A stretch of 64,000 nt of DNA from the NCBI RefSeq assembly GCF_039526385.1, contig NZ_BAAAIX010000015.1, positions 1 to 64,000 on the forward strand. The letters are read 5' to 3'. The notes under the pieces are model-generated. The model made no database searches. It was not told where the DNA came from and saw nothing but the letters and a program-made list of their open reading frames with translations. Position numbers and translations under genes: made by a program. Shown one piece after another: positions 36,388 to 44,807 of the stretch. How positions within the stretch are numbered: position 1 is the stretch's first letter; the number at the start of each line of letters is the position of its first letter. Origin of the DNA: Luteococcus peritonei (GTDB taxonomy: Bacteria > Actinomycetota > Actinomycetes > Propionibacteriales > Propionibacteriaceae).

Positions 36388-37284
36388 GTGAGGCACGTGG
36401 TGGAGGTCCCGCTGCGCTGGGGCGACATGGACGCCCAGGCGCACGTGAACAACGGCACCTACGTGGACTACCTGCAGGAGGCCCGCGCCGACTTCCTGCT
36501 CCACGGCCCGAACCGCCACCTGCTGGGTGGGGGAGTCGTCGTGGTGGGCCACAGCGTGGACTTCCTGCGCCCGGTGGTCTTCTCCGCCGAGCCGCTGCGG
36601 GTCGAACTGCAGGTCACCGAGGTGGGCGCCTCCCGCTTCCGGCTGGCCTACGAGCTCTTCCACGAGGGTGAGCCGGTGGGCCGGGCCCGCACCACGCTGT
36701 GCCCCTTCGACTTCACCCGGCAGCGGCCCCGCCGGCTCACCGACGCCGAGCGGGAGCACTTCGCCTCGCTGAGCGCCCCCGTGGAGCCGCAGCGCGAGCT
36801 GTCCGCCCCGCCGCTGCGGGGCCGCGGCCACGTGCACTCCTTCCGGGTGCGCTGGAGCGACCTGGACTCCTACGGCCATGTCAACAATGTGCGCTACTTC
36901 GACTACCTGCAGGAGGCGCGGATCGCCATGACCACCGCGCTGGACCCGGGCATGGTGCGTGCCGGCAGCCAGCTCGACGACGGCCGCCAGGCCGGGCTGG
37001 ATGAGCAGATGTGGTTGGTGGCCCGCCAGGACATCGACTACGTGGTGCAGATGGACCACCGGCTCGAGCCCTACCAGGTGGTGACGGCGCCGGTGCGGCT
37101 GGGCACTTCCTCCATCGTGCTCGCCGCCGAGGTGACCGACCCGCTGCACCCGCACGCCGACGGCTCCGGCCTGGTGCTGGCCCGGGGCCGCACCGTGCTG
37201 GTCTGCGCCGATGCCCAGGGACGCCCGCAGCCGCTGTCACAGTCCACCCGCGCCGCCCTCTCCGCGGCCCTGGTCACCGCCTGA
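36388..37284 (+). CDS. acyl-CoA thioesterase with two fused hotdog domains
   Basis: The protein has 298 residues and an internal duplication. Residues 1-125 and 145-290 each begin with the 4HBT motif (WGDMDAQAHVNNGTYVDYLQEAR and WSDLDSYGHVNNVRYFDYLQEAR, giving the catalytic Asp and the HVNN turn twice). It probably hydrolyses acyl-CoA. Tandem hotdog thioesterases are common in actinomycetes next to acyl-CoA ligases. GTG start, 6 bp after the ligase stop. Confidence 0.85.
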   Translation: MRHVVEVPLRWGDMDAQAHVNNGTYVDYLQEARADFLLHGPNRHLLGGGVVVVGHSVDFLRPVVFSAEPLRVELQVTEVGASRFRLAYELFHEGEPVGRARTTLCPFDFTRQRPRRLTDAEREHFASLSAPVEPQRELSAPPLRGRGHVHSFRVRWSDLDSYGHVNNVRYFDYLQEARIAMTTALDPGMVRAGSQLDDGRQAGLDEQMWLVARQDIDYVVQMDHRLEPYQVVTAPVRLGTSSIVLAAEVTDPLHPHADGSGLVLARGRTVLVCADAQGRPQPLSQSTRAALSAALVTA

Positions 37285-37320
37285 GCCACGACCCCGCAAG
37301 ACCAAGAGGTCCGCAGACGA

Positions 37321-37358
37321 CGAGGCCCCGGAACCGCGATGGCGGTCCCGGGGCCTCG
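37321..37358. terminator. bidirectional terminator
   Basis: Arms CGAGGCCCCGGAACCGC and GCGGTCCCGGGGCCTCG pair over 17 positions with one mismatch, between convergent genes. Confidence 0.82.
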
Positions 37359-37365
37359 TGCCGGC

Positions 37366-39045
37366 TCAGACGCGCAGCCAGGCCGCCGCGTCGACGGGCA
37401 GCTTGCCGTCCACCAGCTCGACCGTGCTGACCAGCAGCTCCCCGTCCAGCTCCACCGGGGTGGCGCCGAAGTTCACCACGCAGCGGAAGCCCGGCTCACG
37501 GGTGAAGCTGAGCACCTCGGGGGCGCTCTGGTCCCAGGCCATCGCTCCGTCGCCCAGCGCCTCCAGCTCGTGGCGCAGCCGCAGCAGGGTGCGGAACAGG
37601 TTGAGGGTGCTCGACGGGTCGCCGTCCTGCGCCTCGACGCTCAGCTCGCCCCAGCCCTCGGGCTGCGGCAGCCACGGCTCCGCGTCGGTGCCGAAGCCGA
37701 AGGGCGGCTGGTCGCCGCCCCAGGGCAGCGGCACGCGGCAGCCGTCGCGGCCCCGCACGGTGTGGTTGGAGCGCACCCAGGTGGGATCCTGCAGTGCCTC
37801 GTCGGGAAGGTCCTCGACCTCCTCCAGACCCAGCTCCTGGCCCTGATAGACATAGGCGCCGCCGGGCAGCGCCAGCATCAGCGCAGCGGCCGCGCGGGCC
37901 CGACGACGGCCCAGCTCCAGGTCGGTGGGCTGGCCCGCCAGACGCTCCTGCCAGTGGCCGTCCTCCTCCTGGTCCGCGCCGGTGAAGGGGCGGCCGCTGA
38001 CCGGCTTGCCGTAGCGGCTCGGGACGCGGATCACGTCGTGGTTCTCCAGCACCCAGGTGGTGGGCGCCCCCACGGCGTCGTGGCCCGTGATGGAGGCGTC
38101 GATCACGGTGCGCATCGAGGTGGGGGTCCACTCCGACTGCAGGAACTCGAAGTTGAAGGAGGTGTGCAGCCGGTCGGGGCGCACGTACTCCACCAGCTGC
38201 TCCAGCGGCAGGTAGGCCTCGGAGACGAAGATCCGCGCGCCCAGCTCGGTGCCGGCATAGGAGTCGGCCAGCCGACGCCAGCGACGCTGCACCTCGGCCA
38301 GGCCGGGCTGGTCCCACAGCGGGGACCCTGCCACCTTCTGCAACGAGCCGTGCCCGGTGAGCGGGTCGATCGGCATGTCCTTGAAGGAGGGGTCCTTGAC
38401 CAGCGAGTCGGCCACGTCGACGCGGAAGCCGTCCACGCCCCGGTCGAACCAGAAGCGCAGCACGCGGTCGATCTCGGCGCGCACCTGCTCGTTGTCCCAG
38501 TTCCAGTCCGGCTGCTCGGGGGCGAACATGTGCAGGTACCACTGGCCCGGACGGCCGTCGGCCTCGGTGACGCGCTCCCAGCCGGGACCGCCGAACATGC
38601 CGCCCCAGTTGGTGGGCGGCTCGTCGCCCTGGGGGCCCTTGCCGTCGCGGAAGATGAACCAGTCGCGCTCGGGCGAGCCGGGCCCGGCCGCCAGCGCCTT
38701 TTGGAAGAGCGGGTGGTCGATGGAGCAGTGGTTGGGCACCAGGTCGATCAGCACCCGCAGGCCCAGCTCGTGGGCCTTGGCGATGAACTCGTCGGCCTCG
38801 GCGAGGGTGCCGAAGTCGGGGTTGATGTCGCCGTAGTCGGAGACGTCGTAACCGCCGTCCCACAGCGGGCTGGGGTACCAGGGCGAGACCCAGATGGCAT
38901 CGACGCCCAGGCTGGCCAGGTGGTCCAGCTTGTCGATGATGCCCCGGATGTCGCCGGTGGCGTCGTTGTTGCTGTCGGCGAAGCTGCGCGGGTAGATCTG
39001 GTAGGTGACGGCATGGCGCCACCAGTTCGGGTCGTCGAATCTCAC
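37366..39045 (-). CDS. GH13 alpha-glucosidase (oligo-1,6-glucosidase type)
   Basis: A cytosolic TIM-barrel hydrolase of 559 residues without a signal peptide. The GH13 regions are present: DLVPNH near residue 101, DGFRVDVAD with the nucleophile Asp near 205, FVSEAYLP with the acid/base Glu near 263 and LENHDV with the transition-state Asp near 333. The spacing fits the alpha-glucosidase, oligo-1,6-glucosidase and trehalose-6-phosphate hydrolase subgroup. The exact substrate cannot be fixed. The GTG lies 6 nt after TAGGCT. Confidence 0.88.
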   Translation of the reverse strand: MRFDDPNWWRHAVTYQIYPRSFADSNNDATGDIRGIIDKLDHLASLGVDAIWVSPWYPSPLWDGGYDVSDYGDINPDFGTLAEADEFIAKAHELGLRVLIDLVPNHCSIDHPLFQKALAAGPGSPERDWFIFRDGKGPQGDEPPTNWGGMFGGPGWERVTEADGRPGQWYLHMFAPEQPDWNWDNEQVRAEIDRVLRFWFDRGVDGFRVDVADSLVKDPSFKDMPIDPLTGHGSLQKVAGSPLWDQPGLAEVQRRWRRLADSYAGTELGARIFVSEAYLPLEQLVEYVRPDRLHTSFNFEFLQSEWTPTSMRTVIDASITGHDAVGAPTTWVLENHDVIRVPSRYGKPVSGRPFTGADQEEDGHWQERLAGQPTDLELGRRRARAAAALMLALPGGAYVYQGQELGLEEVEDLPDEALQDPTWVRSNHTVRGRDGCRVPLPWGGDQPPFGFGTDAEPWLPQPEGWGELSVEAQDGDPSSTLNLFRTLLRLRHELEALGDGAMAWDQSAPEVLSFTREPGFRCVVNFGATPVELDGELLVSTVELVDGKLPVDAAAWLRV

Positions 39046-39051
39046 CGGTCA

Positions 39052-39057
39052 AGCCTA
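39052..39057 (-). promoter_or_regulatory. -10 element for the leaderless alpha-glucosidase gene
   Basis: TAGGCT on the minus strand ends 6 nt before the GTG at 39045. Confidence 0.45.
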
Positions 39058-39127
39058 TGGCCAGACCCCGGGGTACGCGCCAGCGGGGCGGCCACCCCCA
39101 CGGCCCCGACGAAGTGACCCCGGCACG

Positions 39128-39163
39128 ACGAGGGGGCGCATCCCGCAGGATGCGCCCCCTCGT
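39128..39163 (-). terminator. terminator after gnd
   Basis: Arms ACGAGGGGGCGCATCC and GGATGCGCCCCCTCGT form a 16-bp stem with loop CGCA, 9 nt after the gnd stop. Confidence 0.85.
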
Positions 39164-39171
39164 GGTCCAGC

Positions 39172-40641
39172 TCAGTGACCGGTGACCGAGCCGCCCACCT
39201 CGCTGCGGTCGCCGGACCACAGGGTGTGGAAGGCGCCCTCGGCGTCGGTGCGCTTGTAGGTGTGCGCGCCGAAGTAGTCGCGCAGGCCCTGGGTCATGGC
39301 CGCGTTCAGGCGCGGGGCGCGCACCTGGTCGTAGTAGGCCAGCGCGGAGCTGAAGCCGGGCACCGGGACGCCGGCGGTGATGGCGGTGGTGACCACCCGA
39401 CGCCAGGCGTCCTGGCCCTTGGCCAGCTCGGCCTTGATGGAGGGGGCCTCCAGCAGGGTGACCAGGTTGTGGGCCGCGTACTCGTTGGAGATGCGGTCCA
39501 GCAGCTTGGCGCGGATGATGCAGCCGTCGCGCCAGATCTTGGCCACCTCGGCGACATCGATGTCCCAGCCGTACTCCTGGCCGGCGATGCGGATCTCGTC
39601 CAGGCCCTGGGCATAGGCGATCACCTTGGCCGACCACAGGGCCTGGCGGATGTCGTCGGTGAAGGCGTGCAGGTCGTCCACCGACAGGCTGCCGTCGGGG
39701 CCCTCGAGCGCGGCCTGCGCGTGCTCGCGCAGCTCGGGGCTGGAGGAGATGGCGCGGGCGAAGACGGCCTCGGAGATGGCATTGACCGGCACGCCCAGCT
39801 TCAGCGCGGACTGCACGGTCCAGGTGCCGGTGCCCTTCATGCCGGCCTGGTCCACGATCACGTCGAGCAGGTGCCCGCCGGTCTTCGCGTCCTTCTGGCG
39901 CAGCACCTCGGAGGTGATCTCGATCAGGTAGGAGTCCAGGTCACCGGTGTTCCACTCGGCGAAGACATCGGCCATCGCGTCGTTGTCCAGGCCGGCGGCC
40001 TTGAGCAGGGTGTAGGCCTCGCCGATGAACTGCATGTCGGCGTACTCGATGCCGTTGTGCACCATCTTCACGAAGTGACCGGCGCCGTCGGTGCCGATGT
40101 AGGTGCAGCAGGGCTCGCCGTCGTACTGGGCCGCGATCTTCTCCAGGATCGGGCCGAGTGCCGCGTAGGCCTCCTGGGTGCCGCCGGGCATCATCGAGGG
40201 GCCCTCGAGGGCGCCGACCTCACCGCCGGAGATGCCGCAGCCGACGAAGTGCAGGCCGTGGGAGCTGACCTCCTTCTCGCGGCGGATGGTGTCCTCGTAG
40301 AAGGCGTTGCCGCCGTCGACGATGATGTCGCCCTGCTCCAGCAGCGGGATCAGCTGCTCGATCACGGCGTCGGTGCCCTTGCCGGCCTGCACCATGATGA
40401 CGATGCGGCGGGGGCGCTCCAGCGAGGCGACGAAGTCCTCGATCTTCTCCGAGGCGATGAAGCGGCCCTCGGAGCCGTGGTCGGCGATGACCTCCTCGGT
40501 CTTGGCATAGGTGCGGTTGTAGACGGCCACGGTGTAGCCCTTGTGGGCCATGTTGCGGGCCAGCGAGGAGCCCATCACGGCCATGCCGATGACGCCGACG
40601 TCGGCCAGCTCGCCGCTGGGGGTGGGGGTGGTCTCGGTCAT
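39172..40641 (-). CDS. gnd: 6-phosphogluconate dehydrogenase, decarboxylating
   Basis: A cytosolic enzyme of 489 residues converting 6-phosphogluconate to ribulose 5-phosphate and CO2. It has the Rossmann start VIGMAVMGSSLARNMAHKG, VDGGNAFYEDT, the signature SGGEVGALEGPSMMPGG and the catalytic Lys/Asn segment FVKMVHNGIEYADMQ. The NRTYAKTEEV turn after the second strand suggests NADP. It is the long homodimeric type. The ATG has GGAG 6-9 nt upstream. The gene is divergent from a LacI regulator over a 217-bp region with an operator-like site, and lies beside a uronate cluster. It may therefore be the exit step of that pathway as well as of the pentose phosphate route. Confidence 0.95.
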   Translation of the reverse strand: MTETTPTPSGELADVGVIGMAVMGSSLARNMAHKGYTVAVYNRTYAKTEEVIADHGSEGRFIASEKIEDFVASLERPRRIVIMVQAGKGTDAVIEQLIPLLEQGDIIVDGGNAFYEDTIRREKEVSSHGLHFVGCGISGGEVGALEGPSMMPGGTQEAYAALGPILEKIAAQYDGEPCCTYIGTDGAGHFVKMVHNGIEYADMQFIGEAYTLLKAAGLDNDAMADVFAEWNTGDLDSYLIEITSEVLRQKDAKTGGHLLDVIVDQAGMKGTGTWTVQSALKLGVPVNAISEAVFARAISSSPELREHAQAALEGPDGSLSVDDLHAFTDDIRQALWSAKVIAYAQGLDEIRIAGQEYGWDIDVAEVAKIWRDGCIIRAKLLDRISNEYAAHNLVTLLEAPSIKAELAKGQDAWRRVVTTAITAGVPVPGFSSALAYYDQVRAPRLNAAMTQGLRDYFGAHTYKRTDAEGAFHTLWSGDRSEVGGSVTGH

Positions 40642-40810
40642 CAGATCTCCATTCCGTCGGTGCTGCAGGTCTTGCTCGTCCGGTGCCGCGCGCCTCGGTG
40701 CGGCGGGCCATGGGCCCATGCAACCACCACCGGGTGCACCGCTGCATCCCTTGCCATCTGTTGACCTCTCGTCCACCCACCGGGACGGGCCTCCCCACGC
40801 TGTGAAATGG

Positions 40811-40830
40811 CTTGCCAGAGCGCTTGCCAA
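40811..40830. promoter_or_regulatory. candidate LacI operator in the gnd/lacI intergenic region
   Basis: CTTGCCA occurs twice (40811-40817 and 40823-40829) flanking AGCGCT (40819-40824). On the minus strand it reads TTGGCAAGCGCT, sharing GGCAAGCG with the site at 43235-43248. The dyad itself is imperfect. Confidence 0.5.
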
Positions 40831-40846
40831 GGACCATGCCCAAAGT

Positions 40847-40852
40847 TAACGT
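40847..40852 (+). promoter_or_regulatory. -10 element for leaderless lacI mRNA
   Basis: TAACGT ends 6 nt before the ATG at 40859, where no Shine-Dalgarno is present. Confidence 0.45.
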
Positions 40853-40858
40853 CCTCCC

Positions 40859-41884
40859 ATGGACAACGATGGCGGCGGCGAACGCTCCGCGACGATCTAC
40901 CAGGTGGCCGAGGCCGCCGGCGTCAGCCCCTCCACCGTCTCCCGGGCCTTCTCGCGCCCGGGACGGGTGAGCGACAAGACGGCCGCCCGGATCCACCAGA
41001 TCGCCCGCGAGCTGGGCTACCGCACCGACGCGGTCTTCCGCGCCGAACGGCCCCCGCGCACCCAGATGATCGGCCTGGCGATCAGCGACATCACCAATCC
41101 CTTCTACTTCAACATCATCCGCGGCGCCGAGCAGGTGGCCAACGAGGCCGGCTTCTCGATCGTGCTGGCCGATGCGCAGGAGTCCAGCGACCTGGAGCGC
41201 GCCTTCTTCGAGCGCACCCTGCCGGCCCTGGACGGCCTGGTGATCGTCACCTCGCGGGTCTCGGACACCGCGCTGCGCGGTGTGGCGAAGAAGCTGCCCA
41301 CCGTGGTGCTGAACCGCCAGGTCTCCGGCCTGCCCTGCCTGACCAGCGACAACCAGCGCGGCATGCGCCGGGCGCTCGAGCACCTGGGCGAGCTGGGGCA
41401 TCGCAAGGTGGCCTACCTCGCCGGGCCGGAGGCCTCCTGGGTGGATGGCACCCGCTGGCGCGCCTTCCGCGAGGCCTGCTCCGAGCTGGAGCTCGACGAC
41501 TGCCGCTACGGCCCGGTGGCCCCGACGGTGCGCGGCGGCCTGGTGGCCGCCCAGCAGCTCGGCTCGCACGGCGAGAGCGCGGTGGTCTGCTACAACGACC
41601 TGACCGCCATCGGCGTGCTGCGGGGCCTGGCCCACCGCGGGATCGAGGTGCCGCGGGACTACTCCGTGATGGGCTTCGACAACACCTTCGCCTCCGACCT
41701 GGTCAGCCCGGCGCTCACCACCGTCGCCGCCCCGCTGCGCCAGCTGGGGGAGAGCGCCACCAAGGCGGTGCTGGCCATGCTGCGCTCCCAGAAGCCGCTG
41801 CCGCAGGACGCCCTGTCCACCATGCCGATGAAGCTGGTGGTGCGGGAGTCCACCGGCCCCGCGCCCCGGGCGGCGCGCCGCTGA
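40859..41884 (+). CDS. LacI-family regulator of the uronate/gluconate cluster
   Basis: A repressor of 341 residues. The N-terminal HTH is IYQVAEAAGVSPSTVSRAFS (residues 13-32), followed by the hinge and an effector domain beginning IGLAISDITNPFYFNIIRGA. It lies between gnd (divergent) and larA (convergent). It is the only regulator in the 39-47 kb block, so it probably senses a sugar acid and controls gnd, larA and the uxaC operon through the GGCAAGCG sites. This is inferred from position and shared motif. Confidence 0.85.
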   Translation: MDNDGGGERSATIYQVAEAAGVSPSTVSRAFSRPGRVSDKTAARIHQIARELGYRTDAVFRAERPPRTQMIGLAISDITNPFYFNIIRGAEQVANEAGFSIVLADAQESSDLERAFFERTLPALDGLVIVTSRVSDTALRGVAKKLPTVVLNRQVSGLPCLTSDNQRGMRRALEHLGELGHRKVAYLAGPEASWVDGTRWRAFREACSELELDDCRYGPVAPTVRGGLVAAQQLGSHGESAVVCYNDLTAIGVLRGLAHRGIEVPRDYSVMGFDNTFASDLVSPALTTVAAPLRQLGESATKAVLAMLRSQKPLPQDALSTMPMKLVVRESTGPAPRAARR

Positions 41885-41911
41885 GCCGCCCTGCCCGTCG
41901 CGGGGTGGGGC

Positions 41912-43204
41912 TCAGCCGCGTCGGTCCCTGGCGAGCTTGAAGAGGACCTCGCCGGCATTCTCGACCACCGTGGTGCCGGGCTCGGCGGCCAGCGCCTCCA
42001 GGTCGACGGTGGCCGGGTCCAGATAGCCCAGGTTGACCTGCGCACAGACCTCCGGCGGGATCTGGGTGGCCAGCGTCACCTTGATCCGGTTCTGCTCGCC
42101 GGTGGCCGGGTCCCAGGTGCCGGCGCCGCGCACGTGGGTGGAATGGGCCAGCACCCCCTTGGGCACCTCGGAGAAGCGGTCCCACTGCTTGGTGAAGTAG
42201 TCGATGCAGTGGTAGCCGATCTCGTAGATCTCGTGGTGGGTCTCGCTCACCTCGGTGACGTGCGGGGCGTAGATGATCACCTCGCCGCCGTCGGCCATCG
42301 CGGGCTGCGCCTTGTAGCAGCCCTTGGCGGCGGTCCAGATGTCGTCATAGCGGGTGGGCATGCAGGCCACCATCTTCTGGAAGGGCTCGTCCACCCAGAC
42401 GATGTGGCTCTCCGCGGCCACCTCGGCCATCGCGGCCCAGGCATCCTCGCTGGTGCCGAAGGCCGCGGCCTCCAGCTCCCCGGTGCCGGACTCCACCACC
42501 AGGCAGAGCGCCAGCTTCTCGTTCTGGATCAGGTCGGTGCCGGCATTGATGATCGCGCGCATCGGGGTGATGCCGGTGGTGCCGATCACCTTCTCGACGC
42601 CCAGCAGGGCGCCCACCCAGTGGCTCAGGTCGATCGCGTCGTGGGTGGCGCAGCCGGGGATGAAGTACTTGTTGCCGCCGGAGATGCCCACCACCTCGTG
42701 CGGGAAGACCGGCCCGATCACGATGTTGTAGTCGGCCTCGACGACGTGGCGGTTGATCTCCACGTCCACGTCCACCTTCTGCGCACCCTGGCTCAGCTCG
42801 GCGATCCGGTCCGCGGTGAGGGTGCCCACCTTCACGATCTGCTCGGGGTCCTGCCACTCGTGGTTGACCACCGTCAGGCCGGGGTAGGCCTCGGCGAGGC
42901 TGGCGGGCTGGCCCTCGCCGCCCACCCCGAACATCCGGTCGATCTCCTCGGGCTCCATGTAGGAGTGGGTGCCCAGCGCGATCACGGCGGTGAGCTGGCC
43001 CACCCGGTCGACCAGGCAGCGGTGCACCACGCGCATCACTTGGGGCAGCGGCATCGAGCGGGTGCCGTCGGGCACCACCAGCACCACCTTCTTGCCGTCC
43101 AGCGGGAGGGCGGCCAGGTTGCGCTCGACGAAGGCCTCGAAGTCGGCCTCCTGGACGTGCTGGTGGGGGCCGCCGATGGACTCGCAGGGGATCGCAGTGG
43201 TCAT
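41912..43204 (-). CDS. LarA-family nickel-pincer racemase/epimerase homologue
   Basis: A protein of 430 residues in the LarA (DUF2088) family, whose founder racemises lactate with a nickel-pincer nucleotide. Residues matching LarA are visible: D46 and R49 (PDGTRS), H80 (GTH), H169 and K179 (FPHEVVGISGGNKYFIPG, the Lys that anchors the cofactor) and H195 (SHW), with the His-Lys-His spacing preserved. The site therefore looks intact. LarB, LarC and LarE are not here and would be needed from elsewhere. Lying opposite uxaC-uxuB-kinase, it more likely epimerises a sugar acid at C2 (mannonate/gluconate) than lactate. ATG start at 43204; in-frame sequence upstream is not convincing. Confidence 0.85.
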   Translation of the reverse strand: MTTAIPCESIGGPHQHVQEADFEAFVERNLAALPLDGKKVVLVVPDGTRSMPLPQVMRVVHRCLVDRVGQLTAVIALGTHSYMEPEEIDRMFGVGGEGQPASLAEAYPGLTVVNHEWQDPEQIVKVGTLTADRIAELSQGAQKVDVDVEINRHVVEADYNIVIGPVFPHEVVGISGGNKYFIPGCATHDAIDLSHWVGALLGVEKVIGTTGITPMRAIINAGTDLIQNEKLALCLVVESGTGELEAAAFGTSEDAWAAMAEVAAESHIVWVDEPFQKMVACMPTRYDDIWTAAKGCYKAQPAMADGGEVIIYAPHVTEVSETHHEIYEIGYHCIDYFTKQWDRFSEVPKGVLAHSTHVRGAGTWDPATGEQNRIKVTLATQIPPEVCAQVNLGYLDPATVDLEALAAEPGTTVVENAGEVLFKLARDRRG

Positions 43205-43232
43205 GGCCCCATCCAAGCCGCGGTGATGGGGC

Positions 43233-43250
43233 GCGGCAAGCGGTTGCCGC
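43233..43250. promoter_or_regulatory. LacI-type operator between larA and uxaC
   Basis: GCGGCAAGCGGTTGCCGC is an 18-bp palindrome with a single central-pair mismatch and a central CG, the layout of LacI-family sites. It lies 29 bp before the larA start and about 140 bp before uxaC. A second dyad (GCGCGAA at 43292-43298, TTCGCGC at 43319-43325) lies between it and uxaC. Confidence 0.6.
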
Positions 43251-43378
43251 CGGTTGGCGGAGGAGGGTCCCCCTCGCCTCCGCTCGAAGGGGCGCGAACT
43301 CCCTTGTGGGAAGGGGTTTTCGCGCAGTCGAAAGGCTGCAACAACTGGCAACCCGTGGTGGCCGCGCCGTGCCCTGAG

Positions 43379-43384
43379 CAGGAT
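43379..43384 (+). promoter_or_regulatory. -10 element for the leaderless uxaC operon
   Basis: CAGGAT ends 7 nt before the ATG at 43392; no ribosome binding site is visible. Confidence 0.4.
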
Positions 43385-43391
43385 TGCCGCC

Positions 43392-44807
43392 ATGGCCCGT
43401 GCAATGACGCTCAACCCAGACCGACTCCTGCCGCCCGATGCTGCCACCCGCGAGGTGGCCCGGCGTCTCTACGCGGAGGTGGAGCACCTCCCGATCATCT
43501 CGCCCCACGGCCACGTGCCGCCGGCGTGGATCGCCGACGACGTCCCCTTCACCAATCCCACCGCGCTCTTCCTGACGCCCGACCACTACATCAACCGGAT
43601 CCTGCACGCCAACGGCGTGGAACTCTCCCAGCTCGGGGTGCCGGTGGGCAGCGACTTCAGCGAGCAGCAGTCGCGCGAGGCCTGGCGGATCTTCTGCTCC
43701 CACTGGCGCGACTTCAACGGCACCGCGATGCGCTACTGGATGCAGGACCAGCTGTGCGGCATCTTCGGCGTCGACGTGCGCCCCTCTGCCGAGACCGCTG
43801 ACCAGATCTACGACCAGGTGGCCGCCCAGCTCGCCACCCCGGCGATGCGGCCCAGGGCCCTGATGGAGAGCTTCGACATCGCCTTCATCGCCACCACCGA
43901 CGACCCCTGCGACAGCCTGGAGCACCACGAGAAGATCGCCCAGGACGCCGGCTTCACCCGTCGCGTGGTGCCCACCTTCCGGCCCGACAAGTACCTGGAG
44001 CCGGCGCGCGAGGACTGGAACCAGCTCGTCGACGCGCTCGGCGAGGCCGCCGGCGTGGCCGTGGACAGCCTGGCCGGCTACACCGCCGCCATGGAGAACC
44101 GTCGTGCCTTCTTCAAGCAGCACGGGGCGGTCTCCACCGACCACTCCCATGCCGACCTGGGCACCGTGCGCCTCGACGAGGTGGATGCTGCCTCCCTGTA
44201 CGACAAGGCCCGTCGCGGCGAGGCGAGCGAGCAGGAGTGCACCCTGCTGCGCCGCTGGCTGCTCACCGACCAGATCCGGATGGCCACCGAGGACGGCCTC
44301 ACCCTCACCCTGCACCCGGCGGTGCGCCGGGGCCACGACACCGAGGCCACCCGTCGCTACGGGGCCGACGTGGGCAATGACATCCCGGTCAAGCTCGAGG
44401 TGACCAACGCCCTGCAGCCGGCGCTGGACCAGTTCGGCAACCACCCCAACCTGAACCTGGTGATCTTCACCCTGGACGAGGACGTCTTCAGCCGTGAGAT
44501 CGCACCGCTGGCCGGCTGGTATCGCAGCGTCTACATCGGTGTCCCGTGGTGGTTCATCGACGCCCCGGAGTCGATCATGCGCTTCAAGCAGTCGGTGACC
44601 GAGATGGGCGGCTTCAGCCGCGTCTCCGGCATGATCGACGACACCCGCGCCTTCTGCTCCATCCCCGCCCGGCACGACATGAGCCGTCGCCTGGACTGCG
44701 CCCACCTGGCCGACCTGGTGGTCAAGCACCGCCTCGACGAGGACGAGGCGCTCGACTCCCTGCTGGACCTCGTCAGCAACAACCCGAAGAAGGTGTTCAA
44801 GCTGTGA
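43392..44807 (+). CDS. uxaC: glucuronate (uronate) isomerase
   Basis: A cytosolic isomerase of 471 residues of the amidohydrolase-like UxaC family, interconverting D-glucuronate and D-fructuronate (also galacturonate and tagaturonate). The metal-site region SPHGHVPPAWIADD is at residues 37-50. Other conserved blocks are FTNPTALFLTPDHYINRILH, TTDDPCDSLEHH and the C-terminal RHDMSRRLDCAHLADLV. Two ATGs compete (43392, 43404); the first fits the promoter spacing. Its stop overlaps the uxuB GTG by 4 bp. No uronate transporter is next to it. Confidence 0.95.
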   Translation: MARAMTLNPDRLLPPDAATREVARRLYAEVEHLPIISPHGHVPPAWIADDVPFTNPTALFLTPDHYINRILHANGVELSQLGVPVGSDFSEQQSREAWRIFCSHWRDFNGTAMRYWMQDQLCGIFGVDVRPSAETADQIYDQVAAQLATPAMRPRALMESFDIAFIATTDDPCDSLEHHEKIAQDAGFTRRVVPTFRPDKYLEPAREDWNQLVDALGEAAGVAVDSLAGYTAAMENRRAFFKQHGAVSTDHSHADLGTVRLDEVDAASLYDKARRGEASEQECTLLRRWLLTDQIRMATEDGLTLTLHPAVRRGHDTEATRRYGADVGNDIPVKLEVTNALQPALDQFGNHPNLNLVIFTLDEDVFSREIAPLAGWYRSVYIGVPWWFIDAPESIMRFKQSVTEMGGFSRVSGMIDDTRAFCSIPARHDMSRRLDCAHLADLVVKHRLDEDEALDSLLDLVSNNPKKVFKL

